A DNA stretch of 64,000 nt, from NCBI GenBank assembly GCA_026075535.2, contig AP026548.1, positions 6,324,001-6,388,000 of the forward strand, read 5' to 3'. The notes under the pieces are model-generated. The model saw nothing but the letters and a program-made list of their open reading frames with translations. It did not search any database and was not told where the DNA came from. Shown here one piece after another: positions 1-10,763 of this stretch (its first letter is position 1; every line of letters begins with the position of its first letter). This stretch comes from Tricholoma matsutake. Taxonomy: Eukaryota > Basidiomycota > Agaricomycetes > Agaricales > Tricholomataceae. Both the position numbers and the translations under genes were made by a program.

Positions 1-54
1 GTTGAGCAGAGGTGTTTACCACTATTTATGGTGGTTGTAACAAGTCAAGGAGCG
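1..54 (-). mobile_element. P1: 5' end of a P element
   Basis: The first 54 bases are the reverse complement of the P leader start, including the 5' terminal hairpin with ACCAC/GTGGT arms. The rest of this copy lies left of the window. It is inserted in ORF1 of LINE A1, whose sequence resumes at about 55. Confidence 0.85.
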
Positions 55-671
55 TGAATAACGATAAGGCCCTAACGCCTGAAGTCATCATCGCACACTT
101 GGGGAAGTCCGGAATATCGGACCTCACAGTGCTACAAGTGCCCCCACGGGTGATACGTGATTCGAAAATGTTGGATACGTGTACTGTATATCTAAACATC
201 GCTGATTCTGTCAGCGGTGCATGAGCCAAGGCTCTCATTGGTCGTGGCATCCAATTCGGGCATTACGTTGCCTACGTTTGGGCAGCCAGGGTGAACCCTG
301 GCTTGCCTCTTTGCCAACGATGCTGGAAGTGGGGGCATCCCACCCCAGCATGCAGAGCTCCACAGACCAAGTGTCCAATCTGTGCAGGCCCACACCGTAA
401 GGAGCACCATCGTGCCCTTGCAGGGTGTTGCAAGGGAAACACTAAGGTGAACCCTCCTATCCCCGCTACCACTGAAGGGGCAGCCTGTCCTCACCCGGCT
501 AGGTGCATAAACTGCTGGAAGAATCATGCATCCAATGATCGTCGGTGCAACTTTTGGCGACATCGCTTTGACCATGACTGGATCAAAGCCCGCTATGATG
601 AGGTGAGTGCGAGACGTAATTCTCGCTCCCCTCCTGCTTACCATCCTGCAGGACACGGTGGCCAAACGTAA
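55..671 (+). pseudogene. LINE ORF1, C-terminal part (A1)
   Basis: C-terminal third of the gag-like ORF1, a nucleic-acid-binding protein of the LINE RNP. It carries a CCHC knuckle (CQRCWKWGHPTPAC, C-x2-C-x4-H-x4-C) and two further Cys/His clusters (CPICAGPHRKEHH and CPHPARCINC). An in-frame TGA at 222-224 replaces the CGA codon of other copies. The stop TAA (669-671) directly abuts the ORF2 ATG at 672. Confidence 0.85.
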
Positions 672-788
672 ATGAGGGATAGACTTAGATCTACACCGCA
701 GTTGTGCATTTTTAGTCAGAATGTTAACCGTAATTGGGGGTACATGGACTCGCTACTAGCAGATCTTATAGACGATTATGACTTGCTG
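672..788 (+). pseudogene. LINE ORF2, N-terminal stub (A1)
   Basis: The first 39 codons of ORF2, starting MRDRLRSTPQ and including the endonuclease motif SQNVN. They are cut off where A2 inserted. The frame continues at 7259 after the 14-bp target duplication. Confidence 0.85.
775..788. repeat. Target-site duplication of A2, left copy
   Basis: The 14-mer ATTATGACTTGCTG is repeated at 7245-7258, immediately after A2's poly(A). The leading A may be part of the tail. Confidence 0.9.
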
Positions 789-916
789 CATCGCTTCTTG
801 ACTTGTTACCGCGACGTGCACAGCCACCGAAATTTTTGTCGACACCGTTTTCACTCTCTGTAGCTCAATCCGTCTACGATCCAAGCGATCCGGTCTATAT
901 AGCGTCTTACCAGCGC
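789..916 (+). promoter_or_regulatory. LINE 5' UTR and 5' terminal block
   Basis: About 128 nt between the target duplication and the first in-frame ATG. It begins CAT followed by CGCTTCTTGACTTGTTAC, which matches the P leader start at 17 of 18 positions. It shares AATTTT(C/T)GTC further in. Full-length non-LTR elements need an internal promoter, so this is the natural place for it. No TATA-like box is seen. Confidence 0.6.
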
Positions 917-2839
917 ATGTCTGATTCGATATCTAGAATAAGGGGGAGATCGGGTGAAGCGATGGACGAGGGGAACCCTTCCAGAGCCGGTATGCCCAGA
1001 ACTCCTGGTGACGACCCCATTGATTCTCTGCGGCCCCCAGAGGGCCGCAGATCCTCACAGATAGCACCTTCCGTGGGCCCTCATCGGTCCCAAAGAAGCT
1101 CTCCAACTCCCTCCCCGTATGGGGCCGGAACGATCACACCTCGCGCACAGCGATTCAGCGTGCCGACATTATCTCCCAGGAGGGCCACAGTGTCCCCTGC
1201 ACCTCCTACCACTCCTTCTACTCCTGCCTCTAGGTGGGGGGACGAAGCCATGACACCCAACCCCGAGCCCGTGATTCAAGACACGGTGATGGCAAGCAAT
1301 GCAGACGACGATTGGGCCGGTCCGGTCACCTTCGCCCACGACCTCGGGGAATACGCTCAGGGATTCATCACTGTTCTAAACAGGACTGGAGCCCGACAAC
1401 CTACTGCTGAACAACGGCAGGAAATTGCAGAACAACTGGGGGCAGTGCTGTACGCAGCGACCACAGTTGGATTTCACCGCGATTCGGGGAACACAACCCT
1501 ACGAAGAGCCATTGACAGGGCTGGCAGTGCAGGCAAACGTCCTGCGACTACCGACCCCAACGACGTCCCAAGGACGGAGCACCTGGAGGGATGGGATGGG
1601 CCACGCCCCCCCCCTCACAAATCTGCGAGGACACGAGGCCCAAGAGGGGCTCGACCTCTTCCTAAACCCCCAACAGGGGGCACCTCTTCGTCATGGGGCA
1701 GAGGACCTCCTCCCCCCGTGAACATGTCGACCAAGCCTTCGGGCAAGGGGACATTTGCTCAGGTCGCTCGCTTCCCTGGGGGGCGAGCACCTAACACATC
1801 CATGGACGGCCTTGTGCGACTAGCCAAGGCCTTCCCTGAGCTTCCAACCGACAAGCTAGCTGACATCCAGCAGCACGTCGGCCCATCCAGGCCCAAGGCT
1901 GCAAAGTCTTCGCCCACCGTCCACGGACCGTCACAAAGACAGGTTCTCATTCACGTTCGACCCCCCCTTGAGGAGGGGACAAACCCTGCTGATTTCCTGG
2001 ACCATGTCCGGACGACCTTAGGACTACACCACTCTAAGTTAGTGGCACAGTCTGCTACCATGCATGCCGGGAACCTCTCAGTGTCAACTGACGTAGTGGC
2101 CTCGGACGAGGACCTATGATGCTTCAAGGAGGCGGCCCACAAGGCCTTCCCCTACGCGCTCCAAATCGATGCAGCGTTACCGACATCCACGTCTTACCTC
2201 AAGTTGGTAGACGTGCCCTACATTGCGAACGACAAGGCCATTATGCCTGATGTCGTTATTGCTCACCTGGGGAAGTCAGGCATATCTGACCTCACCGTTC
2301 TGCAAGTCCCCCCACGGGTTGTCCAGGATTCGAGAATGTCGGACACGTGCACCATTTACCTCAACGTCGCTGACTCGGTCAGCGGCGCACGAGCGAAAGC
2401 TCTTATCGGACGTGGGGTCCAATTCGGATGCTATGTCGCCTATGTTAGGGCAGCCAGGGCAAACCCTGGTCTCCCGCTATGCCAACGATGCTGGAAGTGG
2501 GGCCATCCCACCCCAGCATGCAGAGCTCCACAGTCGAAGTGTCCGATCTGTGCAGGCCCACACCGCAAGGAGCACCATCATGCCCTAGCGGGGTGCTGTA
2601 AGGGAAACGCCAAAGCGAACCCTCCCATCCCAGCTACCCCAGAGGGGGCAGCATGTCCTCACCCGGCCAGGTGCATAAACTGCCGGAAGAATCACGCATC
2701 AGACGATTGTCGATGCAACTTCTGGCGACATCGCTTTGACCGCGACTGGATCAAAGCTCGCTATGACGAGGTGAGTGCGAGACGCAACTCTCGCTCTCCT
2801 CTTACTAACCTTCCCGCAGGACGCGGTGGCCGAACGTAA
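917..2839 (+). pseudogene. LINE ORF1, gag-like (A2)
   Basis: 640 codons from the first in-frame ATG (protein starts MSDSISRIRG). The reading frame is open upstream but lacks an ATG. The N-terminal third is Ser/Pro/Thr-rich and looks disordered. A helical stretch around AEQRQEIAEQLGAVLYAATT and a basic Pro/Gly-rich linker follow. The C-terminal region has the CCHC knuckle and two more Cys/His clusters. The probable role is binding LINE RNA in the RNP. A TGA at 2117-2119 replaces CGA (Arg); A5 has the same stop and A3 does not. The terminal TAA is followed with no gap by the ORF2 ATG in the same frame. Confidence 0.85.
2771..2819 (+). other. Intron-like 49-nt segment at end of ORF1
   Basis: It begins GTGAGT and ends in a CTAAC branch-like motif, a pyrimidine run and CAG. 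Its length is 49 nt in A1, A2 and A7. Removal would fuse GAG to GACGCGG and end ORF1 at a TGA (2841-2843) that overlaps the ORF2 ATG (2840-2842). Whether it is ever spliced is unknown. Retention in all copies argues the template RNA is unspliced. Confidence 0.35.
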
Positions 2840-5800
2840 ATGAGGGATAGACTTAGATCTACACCGCAGCTACGCGTATTTAGTCAGAATGTTAACCGCA
2901 ATTGGGGATACATGGACTCATTACTGGCAGATTTTGTAGATGATTACGACTTGCTTTTCATTCAAGAGCCTCCATGGCGATTAATAAGACACGCCCCTTC
3001 TGCCCACAACAGGGAAGGGGACAAAGTTATTGGCGCACCAATGAGCCCGAATTGGGGAACTCTGGTGCGCCCGTCGGGAATTGACTCCCCCCCACGCGTC
3101 GCTGTATACTTTGCGAACAGCATCACTAATCTAAGACCAGGTCTCAGACGAGATCTGATCAACAGTCGTGACATCCTGCTCTTCTCACTGGGAATAGGGG
3201 AGGACGTCATGCTACTCGCTAACGTGTACTCGGACAGCCAACACTCAGCCATCACGCTCTTGTTCGAGAACGTCATGATGATCCCACACCTACACTTTAT
3301 GTGTGGCGATTTTAACGTGAGACACGCCTCCTGGGACCCCCAGGGGCCTGAGCACTCAATCCATGCCGACCACTTGGTGGAGACGGCTACGGCACTAGGC
3401 CTGACGAGAGCTCTACCAGTAGCGGAGGGCCCTACCCACTTTCCGCCACAACAGGGCCTTCACCCCACGGTGATCGACCTGATGTTCGTACCTACAGATC
3501 TTAGATTTGTACTGTACTGCGAGATTGTACCTGAAGCCAGGGGGACGTCTGACCACGCCCCCCTGACATTAGTGCTACCTGGCCCGGGATCTCTGGTCCC
3601 AGTCACCAAGTGGTCCATCAAAAAAGGATCCGAGGAGGAAGCGTCCTATCGGGACGCTGTCTCCTCCGCTTTAACTCCGTGGCTAAATTGGCACGGAGAT
3701 ACTTCGGCAGAAATCGATGAAGTCGTTTCGGCGATATCAACGATTTTAAACACGGCATGGGAAAACCATGCCAAGGAATCTCGCCTCGGCAAGTCATCCA
3801 AGGGCTGGTGGACAGACGAATGCAGTGGTGCCCTAGACGCTTACAGAGCCTCTCGTGATGAGGGGGACTGGAAGCTCTATAGGAAAGTTATGCGACATGC
3901 AAAGCGTGACTTCTTCGATGACCGTATCCAAGAAGTGGCTACGATGAATAGACGACCCTGGGATCTGATGTCCTGGACTCGTCAGCGTAACCTCCCGTCA
4001 TATGAGGCGATCTCCTATCGGGGAGAACCTTGCAATGATCTGGACTCTCTGTGGGCTGCCCTTGATGGGTCCTATAATGCGGCATCAGATCGAGTAGTCG
4101 ATCTGAGCATCCTCGATGAACTTGATCCGGTGCCTGAAAGGGCCTGGATCCCGTTCTCCGTTACGGAAATGAAAGAAGCGCTAAATGCGTGTTCTTCCTG
4201 TTCTGCTCCAGGTCCCGATCATGTTACGTGGTCGCACCTAAAACACTGGTGTAGCAACCCAGAAGTGGCAGGGCTCATCACCCGCATTGCTGAGGCATGC
4301 ATCACCGCTGGCCACTGGCCAGATCACTTTAAGGAGTCCCTGTCGGTTATTATCCCGAAGCCAGGGAAGCCTAACTACTCTACCCCTAAGTCGTTCAGGC
4401 CCATTGTGCTTCTGAAAAATTAGTCGAAAAGATGTTGTCGAGGCGACTTCAATTCGACGGTGTCGCACACGAGGCCTTCGAGCAAAACCAGTTCGGGGGT
4501 GTCGCCCAGCGTTCTACCGAGGATGCAGGTATCTACCTCACCCACCTTGTCAGGGCAGGATGGGCCAAAGGACTTAAAATGAGTGTTGTCGCTTTCGACA
4601 TCGCTCAATTCTTCCCCTCCTTGAACCACCAGGTTCTGCTGGAGATCATCTCGCGGTCGGGGTTTCCTGCGCAAGTAGTAAACTTCTTCTGTTCATACCT
4701 AGTCGGTCGCAAGACGACCTACAAATGGAATGCTTTCTCATCTGGCTCCTTTGCAGCCAATGTGGGAGTGGGCCAAGGCTCTGCCTTGTCCCCTGTCTTA
4801 TCGGCGTTATATCTGACGCCCATCATGAAGCTCTTCAGAAGAAGCAAAGTCGGCAGAGATGTCGATCTCATGTCGTATGTGGACGATGGCACGCTCATCG
4901 CCCGCTCTCCACAGCTGGAGGACAACCTCCCCCTGCTTAAAAAAGCGTATGGCTGGATATTCCAGGTGTTCACGTCCCTCGGACTTGTCCTCGAACACGA
5001 CAAGTCTGAAATATTTCATTTCTCAAGGGCGAGGAGATTCACTCCCCTACCCATCGATCTCGGCTTCGCCCCATACACGGGCAATACTCCCCTCAAACCC
5101 AAGGTTACCTGGAGGTACCTTGGATTTTTCTTCGACCGTAAGCTCTCCTTCAAAGAGCATACGCGATTCTACTCCACCAAAGCCCTGACCACTGCCAGGG
5201 CAATGGGAATGCTCGGCAACTCTGTCAGAGGGCTAACCCCCATGCAGAAACGCCTCCTGTATCGTTCGTGTGTCGTACCTATTATGACATATGGACTTAG
5301 ACTCTGGCACTTCAAGGGCGCTCGCGTCAAAGGTGTCATCAAAACGTTGGCCCAGGTGCAGTCCATTGCTGCACGTTGGATCCTCGGTGCATTCAGAACC
5401 ACCCCAATTGGGGGCCTGGAAAGTATCGCTGGACTGCTGCCTATGCAGCTGTTACTGCGTCGTTTGGCTGACAGAGAGGTGCTCAGAACCCCTCTATTGG
5501 CCCCTTCACACCCCCTAAGAGCGATCTTAGGGCCCAATCAGGTCGGCACTACCCATTCTCATGAGCTAGGACTCTGGGGAGGGAACGTGCTCGACACTCT
5601 CAACCTACAAGGACCATCTGTTGCCTCAGCAGCTGCGCTGGCCCTGGTACCAGGCGATGAATTCGACCCCTGTGGGGATGAAAACACACCTGGAAACAGA
5701 GTGAAGGATCTATTCCCCACTTGTTTCTCCTCTCATCGCCTCACCTCCAAGGAGGATGGAGCGAGGAAGTCTTACAGGAGTGACCTCGATAAGGCCTGGG

Positions 5801-6699
5801 CTTCTGCTCAGGTGGAGGTTGACACTCTCGTCATTGCAGTGGACGCCTCGGTGCCCACTGATGCTAAATTTCAAGCTGTCGCCTGCGCTCTTGTCTTCGG
5901 ACAGGGAGAACAGGTGGATCGCATTGTCTCAGCCTCTGGGAGGAGAACCCCCCCGGAAGTCGAACTTTTCGCTCTCCAACTAGGCGTGTCTGCTGTGTGC
6001 AGCAGGGGATGCAAAAAGTTGGTCATTTTTTCGGATTCTACCACGGGCATTGAGTCCCTAATTGATCCAACACCTCGCTCTGGGCAAATCTTTGCCCTGG
6101 ACGCTTGTCGCTCCCTCCGCCCCTGGCTAGCTGGGGACGAGGAGAGAAATGTTACATTCTGGCACGTCCCCTCGAAATTCGAGTGGAACGTTCACAAGAT
6201 AGCTCACGATGTAGCTACATCTACCAAGATCTCCGTGGGCAGACACCCGCGGACATCTTTAGACTACCTTAAAAATCAGGTCGAAAAGGCCGTTTGTAAG
6301 GATTGGCACACCCGGTTCTCAGATCCGGCGTATCGTGGAAGGCATTTCTATCAACTCAAAGGAGTCGGTGGAAAACCAGTACTACCCTCGACCCACAAAG
6401 GTGGGCCTTGGCTGAAAGTTATGGGGAGCAACACCACGTTGACTTCTCGTTCAACTCGTATGATCACTGGCCATGCTCCCATAGGGGAGTATCGTCAACG
6501 TCTATCCCTTGACGGGGAGTACCAATGCTGGTGCCTTGGTCCCGAGATTCAAACTCGAGACCACTTACTACGCGTCTGCCCCAAGGTGGATCGCAAAGAA
6601 ACTCGTGCAAGCCCAGACTCCGTCGAAGGCTTCCACGAATTCATGGACAACAACCCAGCACTCGGGTCGTTCAACTCACTTGCGTGGGATCCAGGATAG
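2840..6699 (+). pseudogene. LINE ORF2: endonuclease, RT, RNase H (A2)
   Basis: Encodes the polyprotein for target-primed reverse transcription, about 1289 residues once the lesion is allowed for. The APE-type endonuclease has N17 (SQNVN), E43 (FIQEPPW), GDFN near 156-159 and SDH near 237-239. The RT has AFDIAQFFPSLNH, GQGSALSPVLSALYL and catalytic YVDD near 683-686. RNase H has AVDAS (D near 1005), VELFAL, FSDS and AHDVA, so all four acidic positions remain. A C-terminal finger CWC...H-x4-C starts near 1233. A 10-nt deletion at about 4418, compared with A5, shifts frame and creates a stop at 4421-4423; the frame reopens at 4432. Confidence 0.92.
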
Positions 6700-7221
6700 G
6701 TTGTGCGCGCAGGGCATATGACCCCCGTCTGGTTCTAGCTAGTGTTATCGGTATGTCGGGGTGGCCGTAGGGCACCAGACGACTCCGTTAACCCTCATAA
6801 AGGGGGCCCACCCGTGTTCAGGAGCGACTGTCAGGGAGGGGGGACACGAAACTAGGTACCGGTTTGGGGAGGCGCCTGAGCGCTTCCAGATCCTCTGTTG
6901 GTTACGCATTGCGACGATTCCAGTCGACTATGCTCTCCTTTCCGAGCTGAGAGGCTCACGTCGGGGCGGCAATATCCCCTAAATCTTGCACTCATACCCG
7001 TAGGGATTCGGGGAACACGAAGTCAGGCTCAGGTTGTCGGTACGCCACCACTGGCAAGTCCGTTTACTCGATAAAGGGGGCCCCCTTAGTGGTCAGCGCA
7101 GCTATCCAGGTGGTTGGTGCGAAGATCAGCAGGAGGAGGACTTGGGCTGGGCGTAGTGTACTTCGTTTGTATGTCTCTACCGCGGACTGCGATCGGGCGC
7201 CGCGTTATAAATTTCTGACCC
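6700..7221 (+). other. LINE 3' UTR
   Basis: About 520 nt after the ORF2 stop. It holds a perfect palindrome AAGGGGGCCCCCTT near 7074, a GAGCTGAGAGGC..ACGTC block also present in P 3' UTRs, and a terminal 40-nt block starting GCGGACTGCG and ending TGACCC. It is followed by poly(A). The last 40 nt differ from P16's at only four positions, which suggests RT recognition of a shared tail. Confidence 0.75.
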
Positions 7222-7244
7222 AAAAAAAAAAAAAAAAAAAAAAA

Positions 7245-7258
7245 ATTATGACTTGCTG
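7245..7258. repeat. Target-site duplication of A2, right copy
   Basis: Matches 775-788. Confidence 0.9.
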
Positions 7259-8539
7259 TTTATCCAAGAGCCTCCTTGGTGATTAATAAGATACGCCCCT
7301 TCTGCCCATAACAGGGAAGGGGAAGAAGTCATAGGTGCACCAATGAGTCCCAACTGGGGAATGTTAGTACGCCCATCAGGAATTGACTCCCCTCCACGCG
7401 TAGCTGTCTATTTTTCAAACAGCATCGCCAATCTAAGACCGGGTCTCAGATGAGATCTGATCGATGATCGTGACATCCTCTTGTCACTGGGAATAGGGGA
7501 GGATGCCATGCTACTCGCTAACGTCTACTTGGATAGCCAACATTTGGCTATCATGCTCTTATTCGAGAACATCATGACGATCCCTCGCCTACATTTCATG
7601 AGTGGCGATTTCAATGTGAGACACGCCTCCTGGGACCCCCAGGGGCCTGAACACTCCATCCATGCTGACCACTTAGTGGAAACAGCTACGGCATTAGGCC
7701 TGACTAGAGCCCTACCAGTAGTGGAGGGCCCCACCCACTTCCCCCCTCAACAGGGCCTTCACCCCACAGTGATTGACCTGATGTTCGTACCTACGGATCT
7801 TAGATTTGTATTGTACTGTGAAATCATACCTGAAGCCAGAGGGACGTCTGACCACGCCCCCCTGACGTTAGTGCTACCTGGCCCAGGATCGTTGGTTCCG
7901 GTTACCAAGTGGTCCATCAGAAAAGGATCCGAGGAGGAAGCATCATATCGAGATGCTGTCTCCTCCGCTTTAACTCCGTGGCTAAACTGGCATGGAGATA
8001 CCTTGGCAGAAATCGACGATGTCGCCTCGGCGATATCAACGATTTTAAACAAGGCATGGGAAAACCATGGCAAGGAATCTCGCCTCAGCAAGTCATCCAA
8101 AGGTTGGTGGACAGATGAATGCAGTGGTGCTCTGGATGCTTACAGAGCCTCCCGTGACGAGGAGGACTGGAAGCACTACAGGAAAGTCATGCGACATGCA
8201 AAGCGTGACTTCTTCAACGACCGTATCCAAGAAGTGGCTACAATGAACAGACGACCCTGGGACTTGATGTCCTGGACCCATCAACGCAACCTCCCATCGT
8301 ATGAGGCAATCTCCTATCGGGGAGAACCTTGCAACAATCTGGACTCCCTCTGGGCTGCCCTTGATGGGTCCTACAATGCTGCCTCAGATCGAGTGGTCGA
8401 TCTGAGCATTCTTGATGAACTTGATCCGGTGCCTGAAAGGGCCTGGATCCCATTCTCCGTTATGGAAATGAAAGAAGCGCTAAATGTGTGTTCTTCCCGT
8501 TCTGCTCCAGGGCCCGATCTTGTTATGTGGTCGCACCTC
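7259..8539 (+). pseudogene. LINE ORF2, endonuclease to pre-RT (A1)
   Basis: Continues A1's ORF2 after A2. The endonuclease motifs are visible: SGDFN (Cys before GDFN replaced by Ser) and SDHAPL. In-frame TGA codons occur at 7280-7282 and 7451-7453, each at a position that is CGA in other copies. A small in-frame deletion lies near 7474. The sequence stops before the RT core, where P2 begins. Confidence 0.85.
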
Positions 8540-10763
8540 GCCGCTCCGTGACTTGTTACAACCACCATAAATAGTGGTAAACACCTCTGCTCAATGTTGC
8601 ATGCGACGTCGACACTTCAATTTTCATCCGATTTTCGATCGGATTTCGCCATCACGAACGCTCTCGGCGTCTCCAGGCCTGGCCTGATTTGCTAAGAGAT
8701 CCGTCCATCCGATCTCCAGGGATGTCTCGGTCATTGTTTCCAACACTGACTGCTATCTGTCTCGTTCCCCTTGGCTTCGAGGATCCTGGCTAGGTGAGTG
8801 ATGTCTATGAAAGAGTAGTCTGGGTCCCTATGGGGGCTTAGAGCGGGTGTGGGATGCCTGCTTCAATGCTTGCCCAGGTAGAAGCACTCGTTTAGCTGGG
8901 GGAGGTCTGGCTTAGGGGGAAGGACGTTCTTACTGGACTGCTGGCCGTCTGGGAGGCTCCCAGCCTCCATGCTCTGTGAGTTTCTATTACTAGAGACATG
9001 TTACACTGACTACCTGTTGGAATACACCATCGTTAAAAGGGGCCGGGCGATGGTGCCCCCTGACAGCTAGGTCGACGCTCTGGTGGCCGCTACTCACCAC
9101 CAACTCTCTACCTCCGGTGCTCACTCTTCTAGGGTGTTATGACCCGGGTTCAATCATCTCCCACTGGGCTACAGGATGTGCGGCCTGTCCCCCCCTCGGA
9201 GCATTCGGAGGCAGTATCGGGTGGACCCGGAATAGAGATAAGGGACCAACTGTTATCGATGGCACGCTACGTATCTTGGTTTCTACCATCACCTACTAGC
9301 ACTAACTTCCCCTCTCAATGCCTAAACGGTGAACTAGAGCCCAAACACCACGCTGGGGTCTACACGACCCCTCCCTGATCACGGGCGACATCTATGACGA
9401 TGGCGTCCAAGACTACGACACCTGGTACGATCATGACGATCCGGATGTAGCTACTGCCCTACGGGCAGTTAGAGATCTATGGGCTGGAGAAGACCTCTCT
9501 GACCCTGAGGATGACGAGGACTCTCTTGCTATGCAGGAGGGCCTCAATTATGCCGAGAGCAGCCCCAAGCTGGCCTCGAGGCAAACGATAGACCGTGTGC
9601 TGTGGGCGCAGGACATCCATGTCGCACATAAATGATGGACTCGCAGTCTCGAACGCGAGGACATGTACTCACAGGAGCTCGGCATGGCCGAGCTCTTCTA
9701 TCTGGAGGCATCCCCTGCCCCGTTACTGCCTTTGCCCCCCATCCCTGAGCTGGTGGAGGACGAAGCGCTGTTATCTGTGAATGAGAGGCTGGAAATCGAA
9801 GCCACCTCTCATGCCATGCTACACCAACTCGACGCGATGACCATGTTCATTGGTACCGTCCATACATCCGCCGTTCCCCCTGCAGAGAGGAACGCATGGC
9901 GCCAAATGGCCTGGGAGTTATTCATGACCACCTGGCGATTGTCTGAGACGATGTCGGCGGAACTAGCAGCCGTTCCGACACCTCTCGACCTCACGTCTCC
10001 GGCAGCCTTCCGGGCTTCCTACGCGGCGGTGCACACCGCTCAATCAGAGCCTCAATCTGGGGAACCCTCATCCCCAGCACGGCGCCGTCGTCCTCGAGGT
10101 CCTCGTGGACAGCAGCGCCGCAACTAGTACAGGGGGCTATCCCCCTCTACGTTCATGGCCACCAAGTAACTGGTGGCCACTATCGGGATGGTGACATGGT
10201 GTCGCTTCCCTATACCTTCCCCCCACTGCGGGGGAGACGATGTCATCGAGTGCGTGCACATAGGTGCATTTGCTCGAGGGGGGCCTTGGCCCCCTACTTA
10301 TGGTGGTCACGGTGAATAACCAGGTGAACAACCACCCGCCTTGTTACTGTCACTCATGCACAGCACGGTGATGGTCCACCTCATTCGTCTGGGGTGGTCA
10401 ATCCTCGTTGGCTGGAAAAGCGCAGACGGTTATTCCTCCCGCAAGGGGGGATTTACGGTGAATTAACACTGCTGCGCCTGGTCTGGCCTCGGTCGGACAT
10501 GTGGCTGGGGGACCGTTTGCTCCAGGGGGCGATCTAATGGCTAACTTTGGGAGGGGGGGGCGCCCCCTCCAGATTATTGCCTTTCCTGGCTGAGAGGCCA
10601 ACGTCTGTGGAACTGCCTGCCTAAAGGTGGCTAAAATGGGGACCTGAGTGGGAGATGGGCGAGGGGAACACGTAGATAAAGTAGTACCCAAGTTTGTACC
10701 TTTCTCCGCGGACTGCGTTCGAGCCCCGCGTTATAAATTCTGATCCAAAAAAAAAAAAAAAAA
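8540..10763 (+). mobile_element. P2: P element, subfamily B1
   Basis: Full-length P: leader from CGCTCCGTGACTTG, ORF 9318-10127, 3' UTR, poly(A) 10747-10763. The left flank is LINE A1 ORF2. The right flank is the opposite-strand fragment P3. The flanks share no target duplication, so this copy is probably a recombinant of two P elements or one side has been lost. Confidence 0.85.
9318..10127 (+). pseudogene. P ORF (P2), two nonsense codons
   Basis: A 270-codon frame like the intact P21 ORF, broken by TGA at 9330-9332 (codon 5) and 9633-9635 (codon 106). Both sites are CGA in intact copies. The codon 106 stop is shared with P12 and P15. The Pro-rich middle and Arg-rich C-terminus are otherwise preserved. 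Confidence 0.8.

Larger units (their letters stand above)
789..7244 (+). mobile_element. LINE A2, full-length family A element
   Basis: The most complete LINE here, about 6.46 kb: 5' UTR 789-916, ORF1 917-2839, ORF2 2840-6699, 3' UTR 6700-7221 and poly(A) 7222-7244. It is flanked by a 14-bp target duplication and lies in the same orientation as its host A1. The domain order (gag-like ORF1 with CCHC; ORF2 with APE-type endonuclease, RT, RNase H and a terminal Cys/His finger) fits the RNase H-bearing I/Tad1-type LINEs known from fungi. The clade assignment is from motif order only. It carries one nonsense codon in ORF1 and a 10-nt deletion in ORF2, so this copy is not autonomous. Confidence 0.92.
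55..8539 (+). mobile_element. LINE A1, interrupted by A2
   Basis: A family A LINE in two pieces, 55-788 and 7245-8539. A2 separates them and duplicated the 14-bp target ATTATGACTTGCTG (775-788 and 7245-7258). Removing A2 restores a continuous ORF2 reading from YDLL into FIQEPPW. The left end is cut by P1. The right end stops in ORF2, at the RT N-terminal region, where P2 begins. No poly(A) end of A1 is present in the window. Confidence 0.9.

Noticed and set aside
192..665. 157-codon minus-strand frame across LINE ORF1
   Set aside because: Shadow of the Cys/His-rich ORF1 on the other strand.
803..916. LINE ORF1 starting upstream at a TTG near 803
   Set aside because: No ATG in that stretch; in A3 the frame runs on into flanking P DNA. 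The first ATG at 917 is the sensible start.
8700..9320. Spliced 5' leader intron in P (AG|GTGAGT near 8790)
   Set aside because: The donor fits well but I found no convincing branch point and acceptor pair upstream of the ATG, so no intron is annotated.
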